Shown here piece after piece: positions 24,115 through 30,850 of a stretch of 35,665 nucleotides of DNA (position 1 is its first letter; every line of letters begins with the position of its first letter). Location of the stretch: IMG/VR virus record IMGVR_UViG_3300042320_000117, positions 1 through 35,665 of that record; one strand, 5' to 3'. The notes below the pieces were generated by a model, which worked only from the letters and a program-made list of their open reading frames with translations, was not told where the DNA came from and searched no databases. Both the position numbers and the translations under genes were made by a program. The stretch comes from a virus.

Positions 24115-25586
24115 AGTACCTATCCGTATGTTCTGGCATTGAGGCAGCGTCCAAGGCTTGGGAGCCTATCGGATGGGAGCCAGTTGCGTTTTCAGAAATA
24201 GAGCCATTTCCGTCAGCGGTGCTGAAGCATCATTGGCCGAAAGTACCAAACCTAGGAGATATGAGTAAATATGAACAATGGAATATACAAAGCGGATCAG
24301 TTGACCTTCTGGTCGGAGGCACACCCTGCCAATCCTTTTCAGTCGCAGGACTCAGGCAAGGACTCAAAGACCCCAGAGGTAATCTTATGCTTACGTACCT
24401 TGGGATCGCTGAACGTCTCAAACCTCGATGGCTTGTCTGGGAAAATGTCCCTGGTGTCTTGTCATCTAACGGAGGAAAAGATTTTGGTTCCTTCCTCGGA
24501 GCGTTGGGGGAGCTGGGGTATGAGTGGGCATACCGAGTCTTGGACGCTCAATGGTTCGGAGTGGCCCAAAGACGCAGACGTGTGTTCGTTGTCGCACATC
24601 TTGGAGAAGGGAACCTTGCCGCAAAGGTTTTATTTGAGTCCGAAAGCGTGTGCAGGGATACTCCGCCGAGCAGAGAAACGCGGAAAGGAGTTGCCACCGA
24701 TGTTGAAGCAGGCGTTGGAGTTAGTCCAACAATCACCCAGTGCAAAGGGAGCCGAGGAGGATGTAGTGACGAAGCCTTGATGGAGATTAAGGCAGTTCAC
24801 GAAGCGATTAACGCTGGCATACCAGATGTATGTGCAACGATTGACTGCGGACTAGCAAAACAAGTTGGCAAACAACTGACGCAACAAGCTGAAAGTTTTT
24901 ACTTTCCAATCCCAATCCACGATCAAGCCACACGCAACGCTGGCAAGCGTGGTAACAAGCAAGACGGAAAGGGAAATGGACTTGGGGTGGGTAAGCCAGG
25001 TGATCCTGCGCCCACCCTAACTAAAGGAGACAAGCACGCAATTGCTTTTCAAACTTCCGAGCTTCGACTTACAGGAAAGCTAACCGAGAAATCTGTTTGC
25101 CCAACTCTCAAGGCAAACACAAAGGCTGGCGATACTGAGGTCAAGGTTGTCCTCTACGAAAACCACCCCAACGACAGCCGAGTAACTGGCCCACACGATG
25201 TCGCTCCTAGTTGCGTATCACGATATGGAACTGGTGGTGGGAATGTGCCGTTGGTGCAGGAGGCGATTGCCTTTGAGCCTGGCATTGCAACTAGAGAAGG
25301 CAACGAGAGCAGATTTGTAAAAGAACTATCTCCGACATTGCGGAAGGAGATGGGGGATAATCAGGTGGCGGTTAGTGATAACCGAATGGCAGTACGCAGG
25401 CTCACACCGAGAGAATGCGAACGACTGCAAGGCTTTCCAGACGATCACACGCTAATTCCTTGGCGTAACAAGCCAGCCGATCAATGCCCCGATGGTCCGC
25501 GATACAAGGCTCTTGGTAACTCTATGGCCGTGCCGTGCATGGCTTGGATTGGGAAAAGGATTGACGCAGTAGAAAAAACAAAATAG
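24111..25586 (+). CDS. DNA (cytosine-5) methyltransferase, Dcm-like
   Basis: 491 residues. Motif I LSVCSGIEAASKAWEPIG, motif IV GGTPCQSFS with catalytic Cys73, motif VI VWENVPG (Glu111), motif VIII QRRRRVFVVA (153-162), a long variable target-recognition region, and motif X GNSMAVP (469-475). It methylates C5 of cytosine from S-adenosylmethionine, probably to protect phage DNA from host restriction or as the first step of further modification. A second long ORF runs through codons 54-223 in the +1 frame. Confidence 0.9.
   Translation: MKYLSVCSGIEAASKAWEPIGWEPVAFSEIEPFPSAVLKHHWPKVPNLGDMSKYEQWNIQSGSVDLLVGGTPCQSFSVAGLRQGLKDPRGNLMLTYLGIAERLKPRWLVWENVPGVLSSNGGKDFGSFLGALGELGYEWAYRVLDAQWFGVAQRRRRVFVVAHLGEGNLAAKVLFESESVCRDTPPSRETRKGVATDVEAGVGVSPTITQCKGSRGGCSDEALMEIKAVHEAINAGIPDVCATIDCGLAKQVGKQLTQQAESFYFPIPIHDQATRNAGKRGNKQDGKGNGLGVGKPGDPAPTLTKGDKHAIAFQTSELRLTGKLTEKSVCPTLKANTKAGDTEVKVVLYENHPNDSRVTGPHDVAPSCVSRYGTGGGNVPLVQEAIAFEPGIATREGNESRFVKELSPTLRKEMGDNQVAVSDNRMAVRRLTPRECERLQGFPDDHTLIPWRNKPADQCPDGPRYKALGNSMAVPCMAWIGKRIDAVEKTK
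24271..24780 (+). CDS. Overprinted protein inside the methyltransferase gene
   Basis: 169 residues in the +1 frame relative to the methyltransferase, with AGGAG at 24254-24258 before the ATG. The segments LTFWSEAHPANPFQSQDS, SWTLNGSEWPKDADVCSLS and LPQRFYLSPKACAGILRRA plus EKRGKELP (119-142) match, from memory, a conserved phage hypothetical protein usually found as its own gene near DNA methyltransferases. A random shadow frame would not give this pattern. Function unknown. Confidence 0.7.
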   Translation: MNNGIYKADQLTFWSEAHPANPFQSQDSGKDSKTPEVILCLRTLGSLNVSNLDGLSGKMSLVSCHLTEEKILVPSSERWGSWGMSGHTESWTLNGSEWPKDADVCSLSHILEKGTLPQRFYLSPKACAGILRRAEKRGKELPPMLKQALELVQQSPSAKGAEEDVVTKP

Positions 25587-25599
25587 AAAGGCAGGCCAA

Positions 25600-25734
25600 A
25601 TGAGCGCACTATACGATTGGATCGTTGTCGGAGCAGGATTGGCAATAGGAAAGCTTCTTGTTGCCATTGCGGTTATCACAGTAGTCACAGCGATTCTTGC
25701 TGTGTTCTTTATTATAGAGGAGAAAACCAAATGA
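25600..25734 (+). CDS. Small membrane protein, 44 residues
   Basis: MSALYDWIVVGAGLAIGKLL followed by a strongly hydrophobic run (VAIAVITVVTAILAVFFII) and a charged IEEKTK tail: one membrane span, perhaps a hairpin. AAAGGCAGG lies upstream. The stop overlaps the start of the GT9-like gene, and the sequence AGAGGAG inside it is the ribosome site of that gene. It may tether the glycosyltransferase reaction to the membrane; not demonstrated. Confidence 0.55.
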   Translation: MSALYDWIVVGAGLAIGKLLVAIAVITVVTAILAVFFIIEEKTK

Positions 25735-26828
25735 AACTATGGACAAATAACACTAACGCAATTCACAAGGTCGATGACAACATGCTCTACCCGCGCACTA
25801 CCTATGTGCTGCCCGATGAGCTAACTGGACCAACTTGGGACGATTCAATCCCTTGTCCGCACAAGATCAAGCCGTACTACAAAGGGCGTGCTGCTGGTGG
25901 TGCAACAGCCGTCTACCGCGCTGGTGCAATTGGTGACGCGATCATTGCTACTGCCTTCGTAAACTACTTGGTGCAGGAGTCGGGTGGGGTTGTGGAGGTT
26001 TACGCTCCTGCTCGTAACCTACCTCTCTACGCTGGGCTGGGTGCAAAGCTGTGGCCGTTGCCATCCTCGCTGGAGGCTTGGGATTCATTTGACGCACACC
26101 TACCTACTGACGATCTGTTCAGCGGGCAGGTTGGCAACACGAAGTTAGGCACTGGCGGTGGCAACTGCTACCAGCGGATCTATGAGTGGATGGGTGTATG
26201 GGACGAAAAGACTATGGCGAAGTATTGTAAGCCAGTTCTACATCTCATTGAGCCAGACCACGATGAACTAAAGGCGATGGGCAAGTGGCCGTTGCCTAGT
26301 CCGTTCTTTGCTTATCATGTCAGCAGTTCTGGTCCGACCCGAACCTACCCGCCAACGATGGGGCAGGAGGCGGTGCTGGCGTTGCTTGAGGCTTACCCCA
26401 AACATCACGCTGTGATTATTGGGCTGGATAACTCAAACAACTTTAAGGTGGATCATCCGCGAGTGATTGACCTATTTAACTGTACTAAGGCTGTGCGCTC
26501 GCTGTTCCCGATTATCAGCGGGGCTGACTTTGTTGTCGCGCCAGATAGCAGTGTCAATCACATGGCTGCTGGGTTGGATACGCCGTGTGTGTCGTTGTGG
26601 GGAAGTTACGATCCAAAAGATCGTGTTAGTTTTTACCCTAAGAACGTATCGATATTCAAGCCCGATACCTGTCCGCACGCGCCTTGCCGTCCACACGCTG
26701 GGCTGCCACAGGCCAAGTGTAAGGATGCGACCAACAAAACTCCCAAGACGCAATACTGGTGCAATGCTCTGCGGAATATAACAGCGCAGGATATTGTGCT
26801 TGCATCGCAAAAGGCGATTGAGTTATAA
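25731..26828 (+). CDS. Glycosyltransferase, GT9/heptosyltransferase-like (GT-B fold)
   Basis: 365 residues from ATG 25731, placed by the AGAGGAG site; in-frame upstream codons lie inside the small membrane protein gene. VYRAGAIGDAIIATAF (63-76) is the N-terminal GxGD motif. VAPDSSVNHMAAGLDTPCVS followed by LWG is the C-terminal donor-binding signature of GT9 enzymes such as ADP-heptose:LPS heptosyltransferases. A Cys-rich C-terminus (CPHAPCRPHAG, CKDA, YWC) is unusual and could bind metal. The acceptor may be LPS-like surface glycan or modified DNA. Confidence 0.75.
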   Translation: MKLWTNNTNAIHKVDDNMLYPRTTYVLPDELTGPTWDDSIPCPHKIKPYYKGRAAGGATAVYRAGAIGDAIIATAFVNYLVQESGGVVEVYAPARNLPLYAGLGAKLWPLPSSLEAWDSFDAHLPTDDLFSGQVGNTKLGTGGGNCYQRIYEWMGVWDEKTMAKYCKPVLHLIEPDHDELKAMGKWPLPSPFFAYHVSSSGPTRTYPPTMGQEAVLALLEAYPKHHAVIIGLDNSNNFKVDHPRVIDLFNCTKAVRSLFPIISGADFVVAPDSSVNHMAAGLDTPCVSLWGSYDPKDRVSFYPKNVSIFKPDTCPHAPCRPHAGLPQAKCKDATNKTPKTQYWCNALRNITAQDIVLASQKAIEL

Positions 26829-26853
26829 GACAAATAACTAACTGGCGTTGTGG

Positions 26854-26870
26854 TATGCAAGGAGATCTTG
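26854..26870. other. Small inverted repeat in the gap before the primase operon
   Basis: TGCAAG GAGAT CTTGCA, a 6-bp stem with a 5-nt loop, lies in the 98-base gap 26829-26926. No T-tract follows, so it is more likely an operator or RNA hairpin than a terminator. No good -35/-10 pair is visible in the gap. Confidence 0.3.
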
Positions 26871-26926
26871 CATCGGGCGTTTCCTCAGTGTGTCTACCCC
26901 TTGAATCAGAGCCAGTTTGAATTTCT

Positions 26927-27433
26927 ATGAGTGAAGAGATAAAGATGTTTAGTGGATTGGCCGAAGAGCCAGAACAGTATCTGTTTGGCTTTGCAGCCGA
27001 AACGGAAACATTAAGCACGACAGCATTGTCAATTGATGCAATGCACTACTCGCACAAAGTCGGCGAGATAGGTGAGTTGCAGTTTGATATATGGGCAATC
27101 AGCAATGGGCTGAATGCGTGGAGGTCAATCAATCCTCATACAAAGATAGATCGGATAGTCGCAATGAATGATGGAACATTTAGAGGATTCCACATAAAGA
27201 CCTCCACGTTTCAAAAAAACAAAAATAGGTATCAGTTTAAAGCTTCATCAGATCCAGATACATTTCCAACAGATTACTGGTTTCTAGTTGGATTAAATGG
27301 TGATCTTGGGGTTGCCTTCAAGCTAATTGTTCCATTTGATAAATTTGGACACGATCAGTCAATTACAATAAGCAATACCTACATTCAGGATTATGTTGAA
27401 TACCTTAAAGTACCAAGCGAGTTTGTGATATGA
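26927..27433 (+). CDS. Second PDDEXK_5-like protein
   Basis: 168 residues. HKVGEIGELQFDIWAISNGLN (Glu47/Glu50), then TKIDRIVAMNDGTFRGFHIKTS with Asp75 and His89-x-Lys91, the same layout as the nuclease-like protein at 17337 (D...QxK). A beta-rich C-terminal part ends VEYLKVPSEFVI. The His in place of Asp/Glu/Gln may mean no catalysis. Its stop overlaps the primase start (ATGA). The start is uncertain because no ribosome site is clear. Confidence 0.6.
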   Translation: MSEEIKMFSGLAEEPEQYLFGFAAETETLSTTALSIDAMHYSHKVGEIGELQFDIWAISNGLNAWRSINPHTKIDRIVAMNDGTFRGFHIKTSTFQKNKNRYQFKASSDPDTFPTDYWFLVGLNGDLGVAFKLIVPFDKFGHDQSITISNTYIQDYVEYLKVPSEFVI

Positions 27434-28362
27434 ACGACAAACAACGGCAAGCTGAAGAGATTGTAGGCCAAGTGGATTGGCAGTCCGAGAACCACGGGTT
27501 GTGCAAGTGTCCAGGCGAGGCTGCTCATACCAGCCACACTCGCATCCGTGACACAACGGTGTTTGTAGATGGCGCGCCGACTATATTTTGCTGGCATACT
27601 TCCTGCACGCCGTATCGTGATGAGGCTAACCGCAAGTTGCGCCGAGCCATATCGAGCGATGTGCTTTACAAGCCAGTCAACATTATGTCGGGTGGCACAG
27701 CCGTACCGAAGTTGGTCATCAAGAAAGACCCGCACTCCGAGGTTCTGGACAGGATCAAGACGATTGCTGAATCCAACAAGCAACGATACTTGACTCACTA
27801 CACTTGGGACCCAGCGGATATGTACGAGGAAAGTCCGACCAAGCTTGGCGATCCAGCGCAGGACTATCAGTTGTTCCTATCGCTGTTCAACGCTCTTGAC
27901 AATATCTGGATAGGCAACGTAACGGACAGCGGGAAGCATCCACAGAACTTCCGCATCGCTTACGAGTGGAAGAAGCTGGATGAGCCAATCGGACAGTACA
28001 CAACTGGAGCGAGCTACAAGCAGGGTACAGTCAGCCGATCCAACGATACGGTTGAGCATAGGGTGTTCTTGGTTGTCGAGTCGGATGTACTCAGCAAGCC
28101 AGAGATGGGCGCGGTGTTCCAATTGATGCGCGATTTATTCAGCATGAAACTACACGCTGTCGTGGATACTGGCGGAAAGAGCTTGCATGGTTGGTTTGAG
28201 ATGCCACCAAAGAACGAATGGGTGGAACAATTAAAAGCTTTTCTTATTCCGTTGGGCTGCGATCCTGCAACATTCAAACCCAGTCAACCCGTTAGGATTC
28301 CTGGGGCAAAGAGAGAAGACAAAATGCAAAGCCTATTATGGTTTTGCAAAGGAGGAAAATGA
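27430..28362 (+). CDS. DNA primase, AEP (prim-pol) type with N-terminal zinc motif
   Basis: 310 residues. An N-terminal zinc-binding set (CKCPGEAAHTSH, then FCWHTSC: Cys25, Cys27, His33, Cys54, Cys59) is followed by the archaeo-eukaryotic primase-like core: VFLVVESD (Glu217-x-Asp219), AVVDTGGKSLHGWF with the SxH motif (251-253) and QPVRIPGAKR (286-295). It makes primers for replication and is followed directly by the helicase gene, as in RepA-like replicons. Confidence 0.8.
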   Translation: MNDKQRQAEEIVGQVDWQSENHGLCKCPGEAAHTSHTRIRDTTVFVDGAPTIFCWHTSCTPYRDEANRKLRRAISSDVLYKPVNIMSGGTAVPKLVIKKDPHSEVLDRIKTIAESNKQRYLTHYTWDPADMYEESPTKLGDPAQDYQLFLSLFNALDNIWIGNVTDSGKHPQNFRIAYEWKKLDEPIGQYTTGASYKQGTVSRSNDTVEHRVFLVVESDVLSKPEMGAVFQLMRDLFSMKLHAVVDTGGKSLHGWFEMPPKNEWVEQLKAFLIPLGCDPATFKPSQPVRIPGAKREDKMQSLLWFCKGGK

Positions 28363-29372
28363 TAGAGCCAGCAGTAGCACTAGGTATCAAACCGAAGACG
28401 GACGAGTGGCCGCCAATCAAATCTTATGCACAACTTGTTAAGGAAGACTTACCCGCACCAGAGACGTTAATTGAGGGAATGCTGCACAGAGGCGGGAAGA
28501 TGTTGCTGGGTGGAGGTAGCAAGGCGTTTAAGAGTTGGAGTCTAATTGACCTAGCCCTTTCGTTACACGCTGGCGTGCCTTGGTGGGGGCAACAGTGCAA
28601 GATGTCGCGGGTGTTGTTCATTAACTTTGAGATCCAAGAGTGGTCGTTCCGCAATCGGTTAGCCGATGTTATCAAAGCCAAAGGACTAGAAGACAAAGCC
28701 GATGACTTTGATGTGTGGACGCTACGAGGCCACGCTGCCGACTTGACTCTCATCCGTCCTATGATTGAGAAGCAAATCGAAGGCAAGGGCTACCAAGCGA
28801 TTATCCTTGACCCAAACTATATGCTGATGGGTGAGAGAGATGAGAACAGTGCTGGCGATATGTCGAGTCTGATGAATGAGTTTGAGTACCTAGCGACACG
28901 CCACAATCTTTCGATCATTCTGTCACACCACTTCAGCAAGGGTAACAAGTCGGGTGCGGAGTCGATTGACCGCTTCAGTGGGTCGGGCGTGTTCGCCCGT
29001 AATCCAGATACCTTGGTCGTTCTGACTGCCCACGAGGAGGATGAGAAGACTTACACTTGTGACATCACATTGCGTAACTTTCCGCCAGTAGATAGCTTTG
29101 TCGTTCAGTGGCATTACCCGCTGTTCCAAGCCAACTTTGCACTCAATCCCGACAAGCTAAAGAAGCCAGGCGCACACAAGGCTGTTGACGATAAAAGGTT
29201 CTTAACCGAGATGGGTAGCAAGCAGTGGCAAGCGGGTGATTTATGCCGCCATATCATCGAAAAGTTGGAAGTATCCGAAAGTACCTTTTATCGCTATCTT
29301 AAACGCCTCCATAAAGCTAACAAGATATTGTCTGACAGTGGCTTGTATATTGCCAATCAGACCACTTTCTAA
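28359..29372 (+). CDS. Replicative helicase, RepA-like AAA_25 ATPase with winged-helix tail
   Basis: 337 residues from ATG 28359, which overlaps the primase stop; GGAGG is only 3 bases upstream, so ATG 28338 is possible. Walker A is a variant, GGGSKAFKS (51-59), with Phe at the usual Gly. Walker B is AIILDPNY (Asp151), followed by the sensor-like ILSHHFSKGN. The C-terminus SESTFYRYLKRLHKANKIL looks like a winged-helix DNA-binding domain. Hexameric DNA unwinding for phage replication is expected. Confidence 0.8.
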   Translation: MIEPAVALGIKPKTDEWPPIKSYAQLVKEDLPAPETLIEGMLHRGGKMLLGGGSKAFKSWSLIDLALSLHAGVPWWGQQCKMSRVLFINFEIQEWSFRNRLADVIKAKGLEDKADDFDVWTLRGHAADLTLIRPMIEKQIEGKGYQAIILDPNYMLMGERDENSAGDMSSLMNEFEYLATRHNLSIILSHHFSKGNKSGAESIDRFSGSGVFARNPDTLVVLTAHEEDEKTYTCDITLRNFPPVDSFVVQWHYPLFQANFALNPDKLKKPGAHKAVDDKRFLTEMGSKQWQAGDLCRHIIEKLEVSESTFYRYLKRLHKANKILSDSGLYIANQTTF

Positions 29373-29411
29373 TCCACTTTCAAAACACTATCATTCCTTG
29401 AGCAGTCAGAC

Positions 29412-29507
29412 TCCTTATATATATAAGGAATAATTCGCGAAGGAAAAGTAGGAACAGGACTCCTTAGTCCGTCCTGTCCCTACTACGCTACGCTATTTCC
29501 GTAGCGT
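29412..29507. other. Cluster of three inverted repeats in the non-coding region
   Basis: In the 249-base gap 29373-29621: (1) an 18-bp perfect AT-rich palindrome TCCTTATATATATAAGGA at 29412-29429; (2) a 13-bp stem with one mismatch at 29448-29483 (arms GTAGGAACAGGAC / GTCCTGTCCCTAC), whose loop can refold as GGACT-CCTT-AGTCC; (3) a perfect 8-bp stem ACGCTACG / CGTAGCGT with a 7-nt loop at 29485-29507. They directly follow the helicase gene, so terminator, operator or replication-origin roles are all possible. Confidence 0.65.
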
Positions 29508-29526
29508 TCTCCTAAATGAACAAACA

Positions 29527-29554
29527 GGGCTGGCTGGGCTGGGCTGGGCTGGCT
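29527..29554 (+). repeat. GGGCT tandem repeat with G-quadruplex pattern
   Basis: GGGCTGGCTGGGCTGGGCTG and onward: four GGG runs beginning at 29527, 29536, 29541 and 29546, separated by 6, 2 and 2 bases. This satisfies the G3N1-7 quadruplex rule. No gene covers it. It sits between the hairpin cluster and a promoter-like element. Confidence 0.7.
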
Positions 29555-29585
29555 CGCACACGTTCACACCTGCCAAGGAACGAAG

Positions 29586-29615
29586 TTGGTTATTAGGTGG
29601 TGGGTGTGGTACAAT
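29586..29615 (+). promoter_or_regulatory. Sigma70-like promoter with extended -10
   Basis: TTGGTT (29586-29591), an 18-base spacer, and TACAAT (29610-29615) preceded by TGG to give the extended -10 TGnTACAAT. Standard spacing puts transcription start at about 29622, the A of the next ATG, so the transcript would be leaderless or nearly so. Confidence 0.5.
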
Positions 29616-29621
29616 CGTGAA

Positions 29622-29765
29622 ATGAACAAGAGTAAGCCTGGTTTGTACGCCAACATTAACGCCCGCCGCAAGGCTGGCACTAGCCGTCCTAAATCTAAAA
29701 GCACCATCAGCCCCAAGGTGTGGCGCATGATGAAAGCCAAGAAGGGCGGGTTTGAACCAAGATAG
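29622..29765 (+). CDS. Small basic phage protein
   Basis: 47 residues: MNKSKPGLYANINARRKAGT, then RPKSKSTISPKVWRMMKAKK. The 'KPGLYANIxARRK-AG' start recurs in many phage small basic proteins. Probably binds nucleic acid. No ribosome site is present; a promoter lies immediately upstream. Confidence 0.65.
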   Translation: MNKSKPGLYANINARRKAGTSRPKSKSTISPKVWRMMKAKKGGFEPR

Positions 29766-30033
29766 AGAGCAGTTGAAGGTAGCGCACAAGTTCATTGCCC
29801 TGCTTCAACGTGAGAATGCACAGTTGCATGGCGTCCTACGTTTGCTAGGCCAGTTGGTGGACGATATGAATGCCAACTGCTCCTATGAGGTCTTTGAGGT
29901 GCAATGGAACAGCCTTACCGAGCAGGTCAAGAGGCTGTCAGGCTTCTTTGAGAGTCACCAGAAGGCACTACAATCGCTCCACGATGCTTGCCCTGAGGTT
30001 TGGGATACCGACGAGGTAGATGATGAATCCTAG
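29752..30033 (+). CDS. Small coiled-coil protein
   Basis: 93 residues from TTG 29752, with GAAGGGCGGG just upstream. Helical throughout (LKVAHKFIALLQRENAQLHG, WNSLTEQVKRLSGFFESHQ) with an acidic tail WDTDEVDDES. The 3' end overlaps the next gene. No family recognised. Confidence 0.55.
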   Translation: MNQDREQLKVAHKFIALLQRENAQLHGVLRLLGQLVDDMNANCSYEVFEVQWNSLTEQVKRLSGFFESHQKALQSLHDACPEVWDTDEVDDES

Positions 30034-30259
30034 AGAACTGCCTTGCAACAGCCCCAGGCGTACACCTGGAGAGGCGCGTAAATTCGTAGTCCGAGCGTGT
30101 AAGGATGGGCAAAGCAAGGTTATCCGCTATGGTGACCCCAAGATGACCATCAAGAAGAGCAATCCAGAGCGCAGGCGTAGCTTTAGGGCTAGGCATAAGT
30201 GTGACAGCAACCCTCCCAGCAAGCTAACAGCCCGTGCGTGGTCATGCAAAAACTGGTAA
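30020..30259 (+). CDS. Small basic phage protein, DUF6321-like
   Basis: 79 residues. SPRRTPGEARKFVVRACKDG, SKVIRYGDPKMTIKKSNPER, RRSFRARHKCD and KLTARAWSCKNW form a pattern common to small phage proteins with the 'RRKSFKARH ... A-YWS-KKW' signature. Basic, with two cysteines in the second half. Role unknown, probably nucleic-acid or virion associated. Start 30020 or 30023. Confidence 0.65.
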   Translation: MMNPRELPCNSPRRTPGEARKFVVRACKDGQSKVIRYGDPKMTIKKSNPERRRSFRARHKCDSNPPSKLTARAWSCKNW

Positions 30260-30260
30260 T

Positions 30261-30425
30261 ATGCCAAAAGTAGCCAAAAAAACACGTCAGGATGCCTCAA
30301 AATTGAGCAGAAATGCCGTTTTTAAGCGTCTTCGCGCGAAAGGTGATGCACGAGACCTTCCAGTAGTCAAATTTAGGGTTGAGGAGCTAGGAAACCGAGC
30401 CTGCTGTTGCCGTATTGGTCGCTAG
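30261..30425 (+). CDS. Small basic protein
   Basis: 54 residues, MPKVAKKTRQDASKLSRNAV ... RVEELGNRACCCRIGR, with three consecutive cysteines near the C-terminus. It starts two bases after the previous stop and lacks a clear ribosome site. Last plus-strand gene before the minus-strand cluster. Confidence 0.45.
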   Translation: MPKVAKKTRQDASKLSRNAVFKRLRAKGDARDLPVVKFRVEELGNRACCCRIGR

Positions 30426-30440
30426 GCTGCCGTTTGCAGC
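30426..30440. other. Hairpin at the convergent junction
   Basis: GCTGC CGTTT GCAGC, followed at 30442-30452 by CCCT TAT AGGG. It lies between the last plus-strand gene and the end of the minus-strand cluster. No T-tract is seen, so terminator function for either strand is uncertain. Confidence 0.35.
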
Positions 30441-30476
30441 ACCCTTATAGGGCTAACGCTCCCGCGAAAGGCTACG

Positions 30477-30647
30477 CTACCGTTTGGGTGTCTGCGCTTC
30501 CGTTTGACGCTCCCGATACTTAGCCCAACGGATACCCACCGCCTTCTGATAGTGTTCTTTAGGTCGCACCTTCTGCGGACCCTTGACGCTCCCGCCTTTA
30601 CGCCCCAAGCGCGAAAGGTAGGCTTTGATAATTTCGTCTTCAGTCAT
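30477..30647 (-). CDS. Small basic protein of the minus-strand cluster
   Basis: 56 residues, MTEDEIIKAYLSRLGRKGGS, then KEHYQKAVGIRWAKYRERQ. This is the 'LGRKGG ... A-RWAK' pattern of small DNA-associated bacterial and phage proteins. Start 30647 is chosen because its ATG overlaps the stop of the upstream gene (ATGA); longer starts exist to 30671. The last codons contain two copies of a short repeat. Confidence 0.6.
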   Translation of the reverse strand: MTEDEIIKAYLSRLGRKGGSVKGPQKVRPKEHYQKAVGIRWAKYRERQTEAQTPKR

Positions 30648-30850
30648 CTTAAATCCCATAATTTCATCCACTCAAAACATTCCCGCTTGGTTTTGTATAT
30701 TGCATCCAATCCATTGCCAAGATGCTGAATCCACCAATGCGGGCGGTGCGGATACATCGTTCCCAACATTTCGGATGGCTTTCTGATATAACCATATTCA
30801 AAGCATCCTATCCTTTTTATTCTTTTGCTAATTCTTTTTTTAGTTTTCAT
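30644..30850 (-). CDS. Small protein of the minus-strand cluster
   Basis: 68 residues with an AAGGAGA ribosome site six bases before the ATG. A basic N-terminus (MKTKKRISKRIKRIG) is followed by an aromatic-rich middle (MYPHRPHWWIQHLG) and a helical YKTKRECFEWMKLWDLR end. No family recognised. Translation is coupled to the following gene. Confidence 0.6.
   Translation of the reverse strand: MKTKKRISKRIKRIGCFEYGYIRKPSEMLGTMYPHRPHWWIQHLGNGLDAIYKTKRECFEWMKLWDLR

Noticed and set aside
29373-29621. tRNA or structured small RNA in the hairpin region
   Set aside because: No cloverleaf, anticodon arm or CCA end could be fitted; the stems are separate simple hairpins.
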